Shown here: positions 1 through 8,967 of the stretch, in pieces
Position numbering within the stretch: position 1 is the first letter of the stretch
Layout of the letters: every line of letters starts with the position of its first letter
Source of the DNA: Bacteroidota bacterium
GTDB taxonomy: Bacteria > Bacteroidota > Bacteroidia > B-17B0 > Aurantibacillaceae
NCBI GenBank assembly: GCA_003153315.1
Contig: PLYA01000076.1
Coordinates: 62,001 to 126,000, forward strand
Length of the DNA: 64,000 bases
Direction: 5' to 3'
Made by a program: the position numbers and the translations under genes
Notes under the pieces: model-generated
The model's database searches: none
Seen by the model: the letters and a program-made list of their open reading frames with translations, nothing else
What the model was told of the DNA's origin: nothing

Positions 1-195
1 ACCCGAGGTGCTGGTTACCTGCACATCGTAAATGCCATTATCGCGCAACATTTTTTCGGCAACATCCTTCCCGCTCATGCCATTTAAAAGAGGCTCTTGT
101 GCGTATTGCTTGAATTTACTTTTTAAACGAAAACTAATAAGCAAGCCAATACCTGCAAAGAGAATGCCTATTAATAATAAACCTGAATCAAACAT
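1..195 (-). CDS. Zinc metallopeptidase, YugP-like (N-terminal part)
   Basis: The first 65 codons of a gene that runs off the left edge of the window. The product begins MFDSGLLLIGILFAGIGLLI, a membrane-anchor segment, followed by a region with the pattern YAQEPLLNGMSGKDVAEKML and then DNGIYDVQVT. This order (N-terminal membrane helix, a short basic linker, then a Gly-Ala-rich helix and a DNGI-V strand) matches the start of the YugP family of membrane zinc peptidases (Zn_peptidase_2). The HExxH metal motif would lie outside the window, so activity cannot be judged. The ATG lies at 193-195. Identification rests on the N-terminal pattern only. Confidence 0.7.
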   Translation of the reverse strand, partial: MFDSGLLLIGILFAGIGLLISFRLKSKFKQYAQEPLLNGMSGKDVAEKMLRDNGIYDVQVTSTSG

Positions 196-267
196 GATAT
201 TATATTTTTAATTTGGAGGAGGGATTTCAATTTCCATTCCAAACTAAAAAGGCTGACAAATTATCAG

Positions 268-2277
268 CTATTCGTTAAAGCTTCTTTTGGTTCTTGGACG
301 AGAACCACCTGTTTTAGGTTTATCAAAACTCTTTTTAAATCCGCCGTCAACAGATTCTTTACGTTTAAAACCACCACCTTCTGATGAGCCTGCTTCACGG
401 CGCTTAAACCCGCTTCCTTCCGAAGAAGACTCTCTGCGCTTAAAACCACTTCCTTCTGATGACTCTCTGCGTTTAAACCCGCTCTCACCACCTTCAGAGT
501 CTCTACGCTTGTACCCACCTCCCGAAGAAGATTCGCTACTACGCCTTGGATATCCGCCACCCTCACGTTTACCGGCATAACCACCACCGCTTCTGCTTCC
601 ACCACCACTTCCACCTTCGCGTCTTTTATAACCGCCTTCTCCCCTACTCTCGGATGATCTACCACTACGTTCTCCACCTCCTGAAGAGGCTTCAATCTGC
701 ACCTTTCTTTCGTTGAACTTTAATTCTTTAGCATTTACATTCAAGAAAGTCTGAGCATCCTTTGTTTCTGATTCAAAAAAGGAGAAGCTTTTCTTTACAT
801 CTACATTGAATATATGCAATGCACTAACACCGGAAATATCAGCCAGATAATCTTTCAGGAATTTCCAATGCAATCCATCCAACTCTCCTAGATTAATAAA
901 GAAACGACTCATTTTCCCGTTTGAAGAAAAACCTGCGCCACTTTTCTGATTCAAATCAGGAGCTTGCTGGTAATATTCTAAGAAACGGTTAAACTCTTCG
1001 GATACAAAACGTTTTATTAAATCTTCTTTGCTTAGGTCTTTTAATTGCTCATAAATCTTAGGTAAGTAATTTGCAATTTCTTCTTCGTTGACTTTTGCAT
1101 TATGAATTTTTTCAGCAACATGAAATAATTGTTTCTCACAAACTTCAACACCTGTTGGTATAGTAGCTTGGCTAAACTTTTTGTTGATTATCTTTTCTAT
1201 ATCACGAATCTTATAAATATCTTTCCCGGTAACAAAAGCAATACTTATACCCGCTTTACCTGCACGGGCTGTACGACCGCTGCGGTGTGTGTAATTCTCT
1301 ACATCTTCGGGTAAGCTGTAATTTATAACATGTGTAACATCTTTCACATCTAAACCACGTGCAGCAACATCAGTAGCAACCAGCATTTGCAAAGCACGAC
1401 TACGGAAACGCTTCATCACAAAATCTCTTTGTTGTTGCGATAAATCTCCATGTAAAGAATCGGCACTATATCCGTCTTTAATTAAAGAATCGGCAACCTC
1501 TTGTGTTTCAATACGTGTACGGCAAAAGATAATCCCATATATATCCGGGTTAAAATCCATTACACGTTTAAGCACTAAATATTTCTCTCTGCTTTGTACC
1601 TGGTAAAAAATATGTTCAATATTAGCAGCGCCTTCGTTCTTCTTACCTACACTAATTTCAGCAGGGGTTTTCATATAAGACGATGCAATACGCGCAACCT
1701 CTCTGGGCATAGTAGCAGAAAACAACCAAACATTTTTTTCTTCTGGAGTTTTCTCTAATATCTCATCTATGCTGTCTTTAAAACCCATGTTAAGCATTTC
1801 ATCTGCTTCATCAAGTACCACCACAGAAATATTTTTAAGGTCAATTACTTTTCTTTTCATTAAATCTATTAACCTGCCGGGTGTAGCTGCAATAATGCCG
1901 GGTGTACTTTGCTTAATAGTTCTTATTTGACCTTCAATACTGGCACCACCATATACTTCCGTAACTTTTACGTTAGTCATGTATTTGGCAAACTTTTTTA
2001 AATCTGCACTTATTTGCATGCATAACTCTCGGGTTGGGGCTAATATCAGGGCTTTGGTATGTCCATCGGAGAAATCTGTTTCAGATAATAAAGGTAAACC
2101 AAATGCGGCTGTTTTTCCGGTTCCGGTTTGTGCAAGGGCTACTAAGTCTGTTTTTTGTTTTTGTAAAAGCGGAATTGTTTGTGCTTGTACGGGGGTTGCT
2201 TCGGTAAAACCTAAGTCTTTAAGCGCTTTTAGTAATTTTTCGGGTAATCCTAATTCTTCGAATGTTTTTGATATCAT
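268..2277 (-). CDS. DEAD-box ATP-dependent RNA helicase with Gly/Arg/Ser-rich tail
   Basis: 669 residues. It unwinds or remodels RNA, probably in ribosome assembly or mRNA turnover at low temperature, as for the CsdA/DbpA group. Visible motifs: AQTGTGKT near residue 50 (Walker A), PTREL near 82, LDEADEML near 155, SAT near 187, ARGLDV and HRSGRTARAG near 310-335. Residues about 455-535 fit a DbpA-type RNA-binding domain (MSRFFINLGELDGLHWKFL). The last 130 residues are low complexity, with repeated GGGYKRR and GSGFKRRESS modules, a basic tail that probably binds RNA non-specifically. A TACCTTTG promoter box lies 17 nt upstream of the ATG. Family assignment is secure; the exact orthologue is not. 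Confidence 0.95.
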   Translation of the reverse strand: MISKTFEELGLPEKLLKALKDLGFTEATPVQAQTIPLLQKQKTDLVALAQTGTGKTAAFGLPLLSETDFSDGHTKALILAPTRELCMQISADLKKFAKYMTNVKVTEVYGGASIEGQIRTIKQSTPGIIAATPGRLIDLMKRKVIDLKNISVVVLDEADEMLNMGFKDSIDEILEKTPEEKNVWLFSATMPREVARIASSYMKTPAEISVGKKNEGAANIEHIFYQVQSREKYLVLKRVMDFNPDIYGIIFCRTRIETQEVADSLIKDGYSADSLHGDLSQQQRDFVMKRFRSRALQMLVATDVAARGLDVKDVTHVINYSLPEDVENYTHRSGRTARAGKAGISIAFVTGKDIYKIRDIEKIINKKFSQATIPTGVEVCEKQLFHVAEKIHNAKVNEEEIANYLPKIYEQLKDLSKEDLIKRFVSEEFNRFLEYYQQAPDLNQKSGAGFSSNGKMSRFFINLGELDGLHWKFLKDYLADISGVSALHIFNVDVKKSFSFFESETKDAQTFLNVNAKELKFNERKVQIEASSGGGERSGRSSESRGEGGYKRREGGSGGGSRSGGGYAGKREGGGYPRRSSESSSGGGYKRRDSEGGESGFKRRESSEGSGFKRRESSSEGSGFKRREAGSSEGGGFKRKESVDGGFKKSFDKPKTGGSRPRTKRSFNE

Positions 2278-2294
2278 TTATATATATTAAGCAG

Positions 2295-2321
2295 CAAAGG
2301 TAGTAATTATAAAACAAACAA
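2295..2321 (-). promoter_or_regulatory. Putative promoter of the DEAD-box helicase gene
   Basis: On the minus strand a perfect -7 box TACCTTTG (2295-2302) precedes the helicase ATG by 17 nt. TTG triplets that could serve as -33 elements lie at 2319-2321 (16 nt spacer) or 2326-2328 (23 nt spacer), neither ideal. Confidence 0.5.
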
Positions 2322-2344
2322 GGCTCAACTGTTCGCCGAGCCTT
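2320..2344 (-). terminator. Rho-independent terminator of the PKD surface-protein gene
   Basis: Inverted repeat AAGGCTC (2320-2326) / GAGCCTT (2338-2344) with an 11-nt loop. Read on the minus strand it follows the stop codon of the 2366-7492 gene by about 20 nt and is followed by a T-rich stretch (TTGTTTGTTTT). It also separates that gene from the helicase promoter. Confidence 0.75.
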
Positions 2345-2365
2345 GCTTTTAGAGAGATGAAGGAA

Positions 2366-5300
2366 TTACTTCAATAGCGTCACGGTGCCGTGATACTCGT
2401 GTAATTGGCCCATAAAATCATTAAACTTAACCTTCCAAACATACACGTCTTCTTGCAATACAGGGGCACCTTCATTCCCTCTCATGTGTCCATCCCAAGC
2501 TTTGTTTATGTCGGAGGTATAATATATCATCATTCCCCAACGGTCAAATACCCACATATTATATGTGCTATTATTTATACCAATTCCCTCGCCTTTAAAA
2601 CCTTCATTTTTGCCATCTCCGTTTGGTGTAAAGGCATTAGGAATATAAAAAGTAAAAACAGGTTGTATATCTACTACTTTGGTAATAGAATCCGTACAGC
2701 CATATTGATTAATTACCCATTGTGTTACATTATAATAAGCAGTATCATCAGCTAGAATTTGATTAAAATTATTGATATATGAATATGAAAAACTAGTCTT
2801 GTTATATACATAGTTTACACTGTCGTTTTGAGCATATATATCTCCCAAATAATACTCAACTCCATAACTACCATATGTAGGGGGGGTAGTTACCGTATAT
2901 TCACTAGCACCCTGAGCTTGGTTAACAAAAGTAATAGTAGGGTCGTCTATAGTAGCGGTGATTGGCCCCCATGAAAAATTGGCAATAGGGCGCGGATAAA
3001 CGGTAATATAATTTTTTACTGTTTTAGTATTTGAACAACCTTTATCTGATATTACTGTTAAAGAAACAGTATAATGCTGGATACTAGTTGCAGACGTATT
3101 AGGATATGCTTGTTGTGTTGGTGGATATTGCCCAATATACACTGGTTGATTATTACCAAAATTCCAATTCCACTGAGTAATATTACCATAAGGAGCCCCA
3201 TTGAGTAATGGTTGGGTTGAATTATCATGAAAAAGAGTGTATAGTATTGGGCATCCAATGCTATCTCCAAAGAAATTGGCTGCCGGTGGCGGGTTTACAA
3301 AAGCAATATTGGTAAAGGTACCTGTACATCCAGGTTGGCCATTTGATAAAGCAGGGCTCGGATTTGTTGTTACACTTAAAGTAACTGTTTGCGAACCTGC
3401 CGTTTGAAAAGAATGATTTGGGTTTTGACTGTTACTGGCTTGTCCATCTCCAAAATTCCAATTCCAACTGGTTACCGCATTATTTCCGGAATTTGGTTGA
3501 GATAAATCTGTAAATAAAGTTGGAGTAAGAGTTGGAGTTAAACAAACTTCATTAGAAGTGAAATTAGGTTGAGGCTGAGGATAAACAAAAATTGTAAAAG
3601 TACTATCAGGTCCCTGACAACCATTTAATGTGGGTACTACATTTACTACCGTAGAAAGTGTTGTTAAACCTCCGTTACTCGTTGGTCCTACACTTGGAAA
3701 AACTGATAACGTACCTGTTGCGGGTATCCCTCCAATATTATAACTCCAACTATAGGTTGAGTTTACAGAAGGTGGTAAAGTACCAAAAGTCACCGGATTT
3801 GTCATATTAAATGGACACCAATATTGATCAGCCATTGGTTGCATATAAGGAGTAGGTTTTATATTAATGGTATCGGTAGCAGGTAACCCAACACAACCAC
3901 TTAAAGTAGGCACATAAGTTATTATACCTATTTGATTGGTTAAGGTTGTATTTGCCGGGGCTATATAAAGAGCTGGTGTACCCGTACCAGACGCAGGCAT
4001 ACCAATATTAGCATTATTTGTAACCGTCCAAGTATAAGTTACTCCTGCTGCAGGGTTAGCAGGATTAGTCGTTATATTGGGTGATGGTACATTATCCCCC
4101 GGACAAACGGTTGATCCTATTGCTGTCATAACAGGTATTGGATTTATGGTAATACTGAAAGTAGAGGGAATACCTATACAACCATTAGCCGAAGGTGTAA
4201 CACTAATTGATGTAATGGCAGCAGTATTTGCTGCATTAATTCCAGTGAAAAAACCTATATTGCCTGCACCAGGGCTTGCGAGACCAATATTACCACCAAT
4301 TTGAGGTGTAGCTGTCCAAGTAAATGTTTCCGGAGTTGGGCAACCTGTAAAGTTTGGTACGTTTACAGTTTGGTTAGCGCAGACAGCAATATCACCAATT
4401 GGTGTTACGGTAGGAGTTGGAAAAACATTAGCAAGGTAGAATGTTTCATTTCCCTGACAACCAACTCCCGAAACAGCTATTCCAAAAACTGTATCCTTAA
4501 TAATTGTACAACTTAGGTTTTGCGCAATAGCATTATACGGAGGAACAACATCAAAATTAAGCGCCGCAGGATTATACAAGTAAGAGTTAGGGGCTCCGGT
4601 ATTATCCGAAAACTGTGCCCATATAGCAAAAGGAGTGCCTCCGTTAGTACATGTAGTAGTAAATGTTTGCATAGGGGTAGCTGCACCTGGGCAAACACTA
4701 AAGTTTGGTGGAGCACTTACAACAGGTAAACAAAATACTGTATCGCCGGTCAAAGTATTTACATTTGTACAGTTATTATTAGTAGTTACAGTTAAAGTAA
4801 TATTATAAGGGCCACAAACTGCGTATGTATGTTTAACTGTATCAGGTAAAGTACCTGTATTATAAGTAATTGTCTGCCCATCGCCAAAAGCCCATTGCCA
4901 AGTTGTTATCTGATCATTCAAGCAAGGTGGGTTCTGAATAAAAGAACTATCTACAAACTCTGAAGCTATACCTAAACAAGCTTCAAAAGCGTTAAAAAAA
5001 GCAAAAGGATTATTGTGTATGTTTACAATAGTACTAAAAGAACCCGCACAACCTGTTGAGGCAGTAGCGGTAAGAACTACCGGATAACAATTTGACGCTG
5101 AAAAACCCGGAGGAGCTGTATAAGTATATGAAGGTGATAATACATTGCTGGTGTCTCCATCACCAAAATCCCAATGCCAAGTTGAAATGGCTGCAGGGTT
5201 AGTAGTAGTATTAGTAAAATTTACCGGAAATCCATCGCACGGGCTGTTTGCCGTAAAACCTAGTGTGGGGAATGTGTTTACTACTGCATTACCAGTGGCT

Positions 5301-7492
5301 GTAGCACTACAAGTACCAACAACAACAACCAATGTTACCGGAAACGTACCGGCAGCCGAATAGGTGTGATTATCAGTTTGAACAGTAACTATATCTGTAT
5401 TAGGGGCCGTTCCGCCAAAACTCCAACCATAAGTACCGCCTATCGCCGGAGTAGATGCAGTTGCATCAAAGAAGGATGTCGTTCCCTGACATACAGGAGC
5501 TACACTAAATGAAGCCGTGGGTACAGGGCTTACAATAACATTATTAGTTGCTGTTACGGTACAACCTCCTGCAGAAGTTACAGTTAAGGTAACTACAAAA
5601 GTATTGGCTGTAGCATAAGTGTTTGATGGAGTAGCTGTTGTGGTATTTGTTTGTCCATCGCCAAACGCCCAATTATAAGTATTACCATTTGTTATAGTAC
5701 TGGTAAATACAGTAGGATTACCCAAACAAACAGGTGGTGCACTAAAACTAGCGGTTGGCATAGGAAGAATAACTACTGTTTGCGTGGTAGTAGAACTACA
5801 GCCTGTAACTTGCACTGTAAGTGTTACCACATAAGTTCCCGAGGCAGCGTACGTATGATTTGGCGGATTAGGTGTGGTTGTGGTAGAGGTTACTGTAGCA
5901 CTGCCATCCCCATAATCCCAAACATAGCCTGTTATAGTTACAGCACCTGTAACTGTTGATGAATTTGTAAACACCACATTATTTCCAGCTAAACATTGGG
6001 GGGCGGTAGCAGGAGAGTTAGAAGTAAATATGGGGTTTGGCCCTCCTCCACCTGAAGTTACTACAAAACTATAACTGGCTACACAATGATTATCAGTAGT
6101 GTCTGTTAAGGTAACCGTATAATTACCCGGAGTTGCATACGCATGATTTTGTGCAACCGAAGTAGTTGCATCAACGGACGGACTTCCATCTCCAAAATTC
6201 CATACCCAATTAGTAATTGTTCCAGTAGGCACAGTGGATTGGTCATTAAAAGTTAAAGCACCCGAACAAGGTGGGCTACTTGTTGTAAAATTTGGGACTG
6301 GTTGAGGAGCGACGGTTAAATTATAGTATAATAAAGGTGCCGGGCATCCTGTAGCTAAAGTAGTAGTTAAAGTATAGTTCCCTGGCGTACTCGTATTAAG
6401 GCTTTGTGCATTGCCCGTAACAGGTCCCGTCCACGAATAACTTGCCATACCTGGTGGCCCTGTTAAAATAGCTGGTGGTCCACCAGCGCATAAACCCTGT
6501 GTTTCAGTTATTTGCAAAGGGTTGCAACTGGCATCTATATAACAATATCCAAAATGCCCACCCTGATTACAATCACTCACAGTAAAATCAATAGAAACAG
6601 TATGAGTAATTATAGATGAAAAATCTAATGTTATAGTAGTCCAAGGTCTGTAATAAACAGTATTATCTACTGTAGATGTACTCCACCCGGCAAGGCTACC
6701 TGATGATGCTGTTGCAGAGTATTGTGCACATGGAATAAGAGAACCTGTAGTAAGATCAGTAACAGATACATTAAAGTAAGGAGCATTAGCGGGAGGATGT
6801 GAACTAGATTGTAATACAGCCGCATACTGAAAGGTAAAAGAAACGTTGGAAGCATTGACCACAAAAGATTGTATAGCTTCTTCCATTTGATATCCACACA
6901 TAGAATGATTCATAAGCAGCGAATGTGTCCCGCCTAATGGAGCGGGGGCCACAACAGGAAACCCCCCAAAATAATCGAAGCCAGTACCACTTGCTGGTTC
7001 CTGAGCACAATCTACTGGCGCACAATTACATATCCCAGCAGTATTAACGGTTGCAGTTGTAGCTGCAGTTACTACTTGATACAACCCCCCACTTCCACCA
7101 GTGGTTATACAAGTAGGACAAGGCAAGCTAACAGATGCGCTATTGTCCCCAACGTTCATTACCCAACCATTTGTAGTTCCATCCTCAAACCCTGGGTTAG
7201 TGCATGCAGTCTGCATAATTTGAGGAGGTTGCACATACCTTTGTTCAAAAGAATTAGTATTAAATGTACCGTTAGCAATTACATCATTTTGCTTCTTTAA
7301 TAATTTGTGAAGCATTTCATTATGTTTTTCTAATTCAGTTCCAGTAGTGCCATTTTTCCTTGACTCTTCAAGAATATGCGCAATCTTTTCTTCACTTAAA
7401 TATCCCGAAGGGTATGAGACAGAAGTAATTTGTGCTTTAATAAAAACACTTACCATAAAAAAGGTAAACAATAAAATAAATTTTTTACTCAT
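2366..7492 (-). CDS. Large PKD-repeat surface protein with T9SS type B (gliding-associated) sorting domain
   Basis: 1708 residues. A signal peptide (MSKKFILLFTFFMVSVFIKA) leads into a long extracellular region. About eight PKD-like domains are marked by WxFGDG or close variants (WVWNFGDG, YVWDYGDG, WHWDFGDG, WQWAFGDG, WNWNFGDG and others), mixed with Ig-like stretches rich in Thr, Pro and Asn. The final 95 residues begin FYIPNAFTPNGDGKNEGF and contain MWVFDRWGMMIYY and KAWDGHMRGNEG, the signature of the gliding-motility-associated C-terminal domain (CHU_C, T9SS type B). The protein is therefore probably exported by the type IX system and displayed or secreted as an adhesin-like molecule. No catalytic domain is visible. 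A promoter and a terminator flank it, so it is likely monocistronic. Confidence 0.92.
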   Translation of the reverse strand: MSKKFILLFTFFMVSVFIKAQITSVSYPSGYLSEEKIAHILEESRKNGTTGTELEKHNEMLHKLLKKQNDVIANGTFNTNSFEQRYVQPPQIMQTACTNPGFEDGTTNGWVMNVGDNSASVSLPCPTCITTGGSGGLYQVVTAATTATVNTAGICNCAPVDCAQEPASGTGFDYFGGFPVVAPAPLGGTHSLLMNHSMCGYQMEEAIQSFVVNASNVSFTFQYAAVLQSSSHPPANAPYFNVSVTDLTTGSLIPCAQYSATASSGSLAGWSTSTVDNTVYYRPWTTITLDFSSIITHTVSIDFTVSDCNQGGHFGYCYIDASCNPLQITETQGLCAGGPPAILTGPPGMASYSWTGPVTGNAQSLNTSTPGNYTLTTTLATGCPAPLLYYNLTVAPQPVPNFTTSSPPCSGALTFNDQSTVPTGTITNWVWNFGDGSPSVDATTSVAQNHAYATPGNYTVTLTDTTDNHCVASYSFVVTSGGGGPNPIFTSNSPATAPQCLAGNNVVFTNSSTVTGAVTITGYVWDYGDGSATVTSTTTTPNPPNHTYAASGTYVVTLTVQVTGCSSTTTQTVVILPMPTASFSAPPVCLGNPTVFTSTITNGNTYNWAFGDGQTNTTTATPSNTYATANTFVVTLTVTSAGGCTVTATNNVIVSPVPTASFSVAPVCQGTTSFFDATASTPAIGGTYGWSFGGTAPNTDIVTVQTDNHTYSAAGTFPVTLVVVVGTCSATATGNAVVNTFPTLGFTANSPCDGFPVNFTNTTTNPAAISTWHWDFGDGDTSNVLSPSYTYTAPPGFSASNCYPVVLTATASTGCAGSFSTIVNIHNNPFAFFNAFEACLGIASEFVDSSFIQNPPCLNDQITTWQWAFGDGQTITYNTGTLPDTVKHTYAVCGPYNITLTVTTNNNCTNVNTLTGDTVFCLPVVSAPPNFSVCPGAATPMQTFTTTCTNGGTPFAIWAQFSDNTGAPNSYLYNPAALNFDVVPPYNAIAQNLSCTIIKDTVFGIAVSGVGCQGNETFYLANVFPTPTVTPIGDIAVCANQTVNVPNFTGCPTPETFTWTATPQIGGNIGLASPGAGNIGFFTGINAANTAAITSISVTPSANGCIGIPSTFSITINPIPVMTAIGSTVCPGDNVPSPNITTNPANPAAGVTYTWTVTNNANIGMPASGTGTPALYIAPANTTLTNQIGIITYVPTLSGCVGLPATDTINIKPTPYMQPMADQYWCPFNMTNPVTFGTLPPSVNSTYSWSYNIGGIPATGTLSVFPSVGPTSNGGLTTLSTVVNVVPTLNGCQGPDSTFTIFVYPQPQPNFTSNEVCLTPTLTPTLFTDLSQPNSGNNAVTSWNWNFGDGQASNSQNPNHSFQTAGSQTVTLSVTTNPSPALSNGQPGCTGTFTNIAFVNPPPAANFFGDSIGCPILYTLFHDNSTQPLLNGAPYGNITQWNWNFGNNQPVYIGQYPPTQQAYPNTSATSIQHYTVSLTVISDKGCSNTKTVKNYITVYPRPIANFSWGPITATIDDPTITFVNQAQGASEYTVTTPPTYGSYGVEYYLGDIYAQNDSVNYVYNKTSFSYSYINNFNQILADDTAYYNVTQWVINQYGCTDSITKVVDIQPVFTFYIPNAFTPNGDGKNEGFKGEGIGINNSTYNMWVFDRWGMMIYYTSDINKAWDGHMRGNEGAPVLQEDVYVWKVKFNDFMGQLHEYHGTVTLLK

Positions 7493-7519
7493 GATAGTTT
7501 ATTTGAGTTTTAAGGATAT

Positions 7520-7550
7520 CAAAAATACAATTTATAAAATGAAAAAGCAA
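7520..7550 (-). promoter_or_regulatory. Promoter of the PKD surface-protein gene
   Basis: Minus-strand TATTTTTG (7520-7527) as -7 box, TTG (7548-7550) as -33 box, 20-nt spacer. The predicted leader is about 24 nt. It fits the Bacteroidota sigma consensus. Confidence 0.6.
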
Positions 7551-7739
7551 CTTTATTTGTTAAATTAAAATTAATTTTTATACTACAGTTTTACTACAGT
7601 TTTTAAATTCTTCTCAAAAACCAGAATTTTACCAAAAATAAGGCATAAAACAGATAATCCAAATAGAGGGATTAACTCATTTTAATAAGCTAATTACTTT
7701 ATATACTATTTATATAAATATTTACTATAACAAAGGAAA

Positions 7740-8921
7740 CTACCCCTCTCTCCTCATTAAACACATATAAAAGCCATCAAAACCTTCCGATGGGTAGATG
7801 GTTTTATCTTCTATAAAGCTAAAGTTTGTGTTTTTAGCCAAAAAGTGTTCTACTTGCTTGTTGTTCTCACTTGGTAAAATGCTGCAGGTTGCATAAACCA
7901 ATAAACCACCCACCTTTAGCATAGAGGTATAGTCTTGCAATATTTGTTGTTGTATCTTCTTTAATTCATCAATGCGCTCCAAACTTAACTTCCACTTAGC
8001 ATCGGGGTTTCGTTTAATTACACCCAAGCCGCTGCAAGGCACATCTAATAATAATCTGTCGGCAGTTTTGTTTAAGTCTTTAATAGTTTTCGCAGAAGAA
8101 ATAAGTTTCGATTCTATTTTAGCTCCTGCCCTCGTAGCTCGTCTTTGCAATTCGGTAAGTTTCTTTTCTTCTATATCTAAAGCAATCAATTTGCTTTTGT
8201 TTTTGGTGAGGGCAGCTATGTGTAATGCCTTCCCTCCTGCTCCTGCACAGGCATCAATAATGCACATACCCGGTTCTGCTTGTAAAAAAGGAGCTACGTG
8301 CTGAGAAGATGCATCCTGAATCTCAAACATACCCTGCTTAAACAAAGGCGATGTAAAAATGTTCTTCCTCTCTTTTAAAATCAACGCATCGGTGCCTTTT
8401 ATATGTTCGGTATCAACACCTTCTTTTAGTAACTGACTTTGCAAATTCTGCACAGACGTCTTTAAGGTATTAGCCCTAAGCACCACCGCTGCCTGATTAT
8501 TCAATGCTTCTAACTCCTTATTCCATTTAAAGCTTAACTCGGCAAAACCAAGCTCATCCATCCAATCGGGAATCGATTGAAACACAGCCCTGTTGTTTTG
8601 TATCTCTGCAATCTTTTGCTGAATATGTTTTTTATCAATACCCGCAAACTCATCCCAGGCAGGCAAATCATGTCCGCGTAGCAAAAGATAAACCCCAACT
8701 ATATGATACCAATTGTTCTTGTTGCCACTCAACTCATTCAGCAAACGGTATTGACGCACCACATCATAAATGGTTTCTGCTACAAAGCGCCTGTCGCGGG
8801 CGCCCCACTTGGGCTGGTCTTTAAATAAATACTCAATGGCTTTATCGGCATATCGGTTCTTATCAAATATTTCTTCAAGGGTTTTAACAATGGCATCAAC
8901 CAGGTTTTTGTAAATCTTCAC
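7740..8921 (-). CDS. RsmB/NOP2-family SAM-dependent rRNA (cytosine-C5) methyltransferase
   Basis: 393 residues. It transfers a methyl group from S-adenosylmethionine to C5 of a cytosine in RNA, most likely 16S rRNA. The N-terminal part (WGARDRRFVAETIYDVVRQY) resembles the NusB-like domain of RsmB. The catalytic domain shows the SAM-binding stretch CIIDACAGAGGKALHIAAL near residue 220, DVPCSGLGVIKRNPDAKW (motif IV, with the Cys that assists release) near 293, and YATCSILPSEN (motif VI, catalytic Cys) near 345. It is divergent from the DAHP synthase gene across only 46 bp. Whether the target is C967, as in E. coli RsmB, cannot be told. Confidence 0.93.
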   Translation of the reverse strand: MKIYKNLVDAIVKTLEEIFDKNRYADKAIEYLFKDQPKWGARDRRFVAETIYDVVRQYRLLNELSGNKNNWYHIVGVYLLLRGHDLPAWDEFAGIDKKHIQQKIAEIQNNRAVFQSIPDWMDELGFAELSFKWNKELEALNNQAAVVLRANTLKTSVQNLQSQLLKEGVDTEHIKGTDALILKERKNIFTSPLFKQGMFEIQDASSQHVAPFLQAEPGMCIIDACAGAGGKALHIAALTKNKSKLIALDIEEKKLTELQRRATRAGAKIESKLISSAKTIKDLNKTADRLLLDVPCSGLGVIKRNPDAKWKLSLERIDELKKIQQQILQDYTSMLKVGGLLVYATCSILPSENNKQVEHFLAKNTNFSFIEDKTIYPSEGFDGFYMCLMRREG

Positions 8922-8935
8922 AGGATAATTTTTTA

Positions 8936-8943
8936 CAAAATTA
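8936..8943 (-). promoter_or_regulatory. -7 box of the RsmB-like gene
   Basis: Minus-strand TAATTTTG, 14 nt before the ATG at 8921. No TTG at the expected -33 distance. It sits only 6 bp from the opposing -7 box at 8950-8957, so the two promoters must interfere. Confidence 0.45.
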
Positions 8944-8949
8944 AACTAA

Positions 8950-8957
8950 TACCTTTG
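8950..8957 (+). promoter_or_regulatory. -7 box of the DAHP synthase/chorismate mutase gene
   Basis: TACCTTTG, 10 nt before the ATG at 8968, giving a leader of only about 6 nt. A clear -33 TTG is missing. Confidence 0.5.
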
Positions 8958-8967
8958 TCCATCAGAA

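Noticed and set aside
4077-4304. Open frames on the opposite strand of the PKD gene
   Set aside because: Shadow frames of a long Thr/Asn-rich coding sequence with no start signals.
7590-7640. Short direct repeat TACTACAGTTTT upstream of the PKD gene
   Set aside because: Only two copies 12 bp apart, no period of 21 and no evident function.
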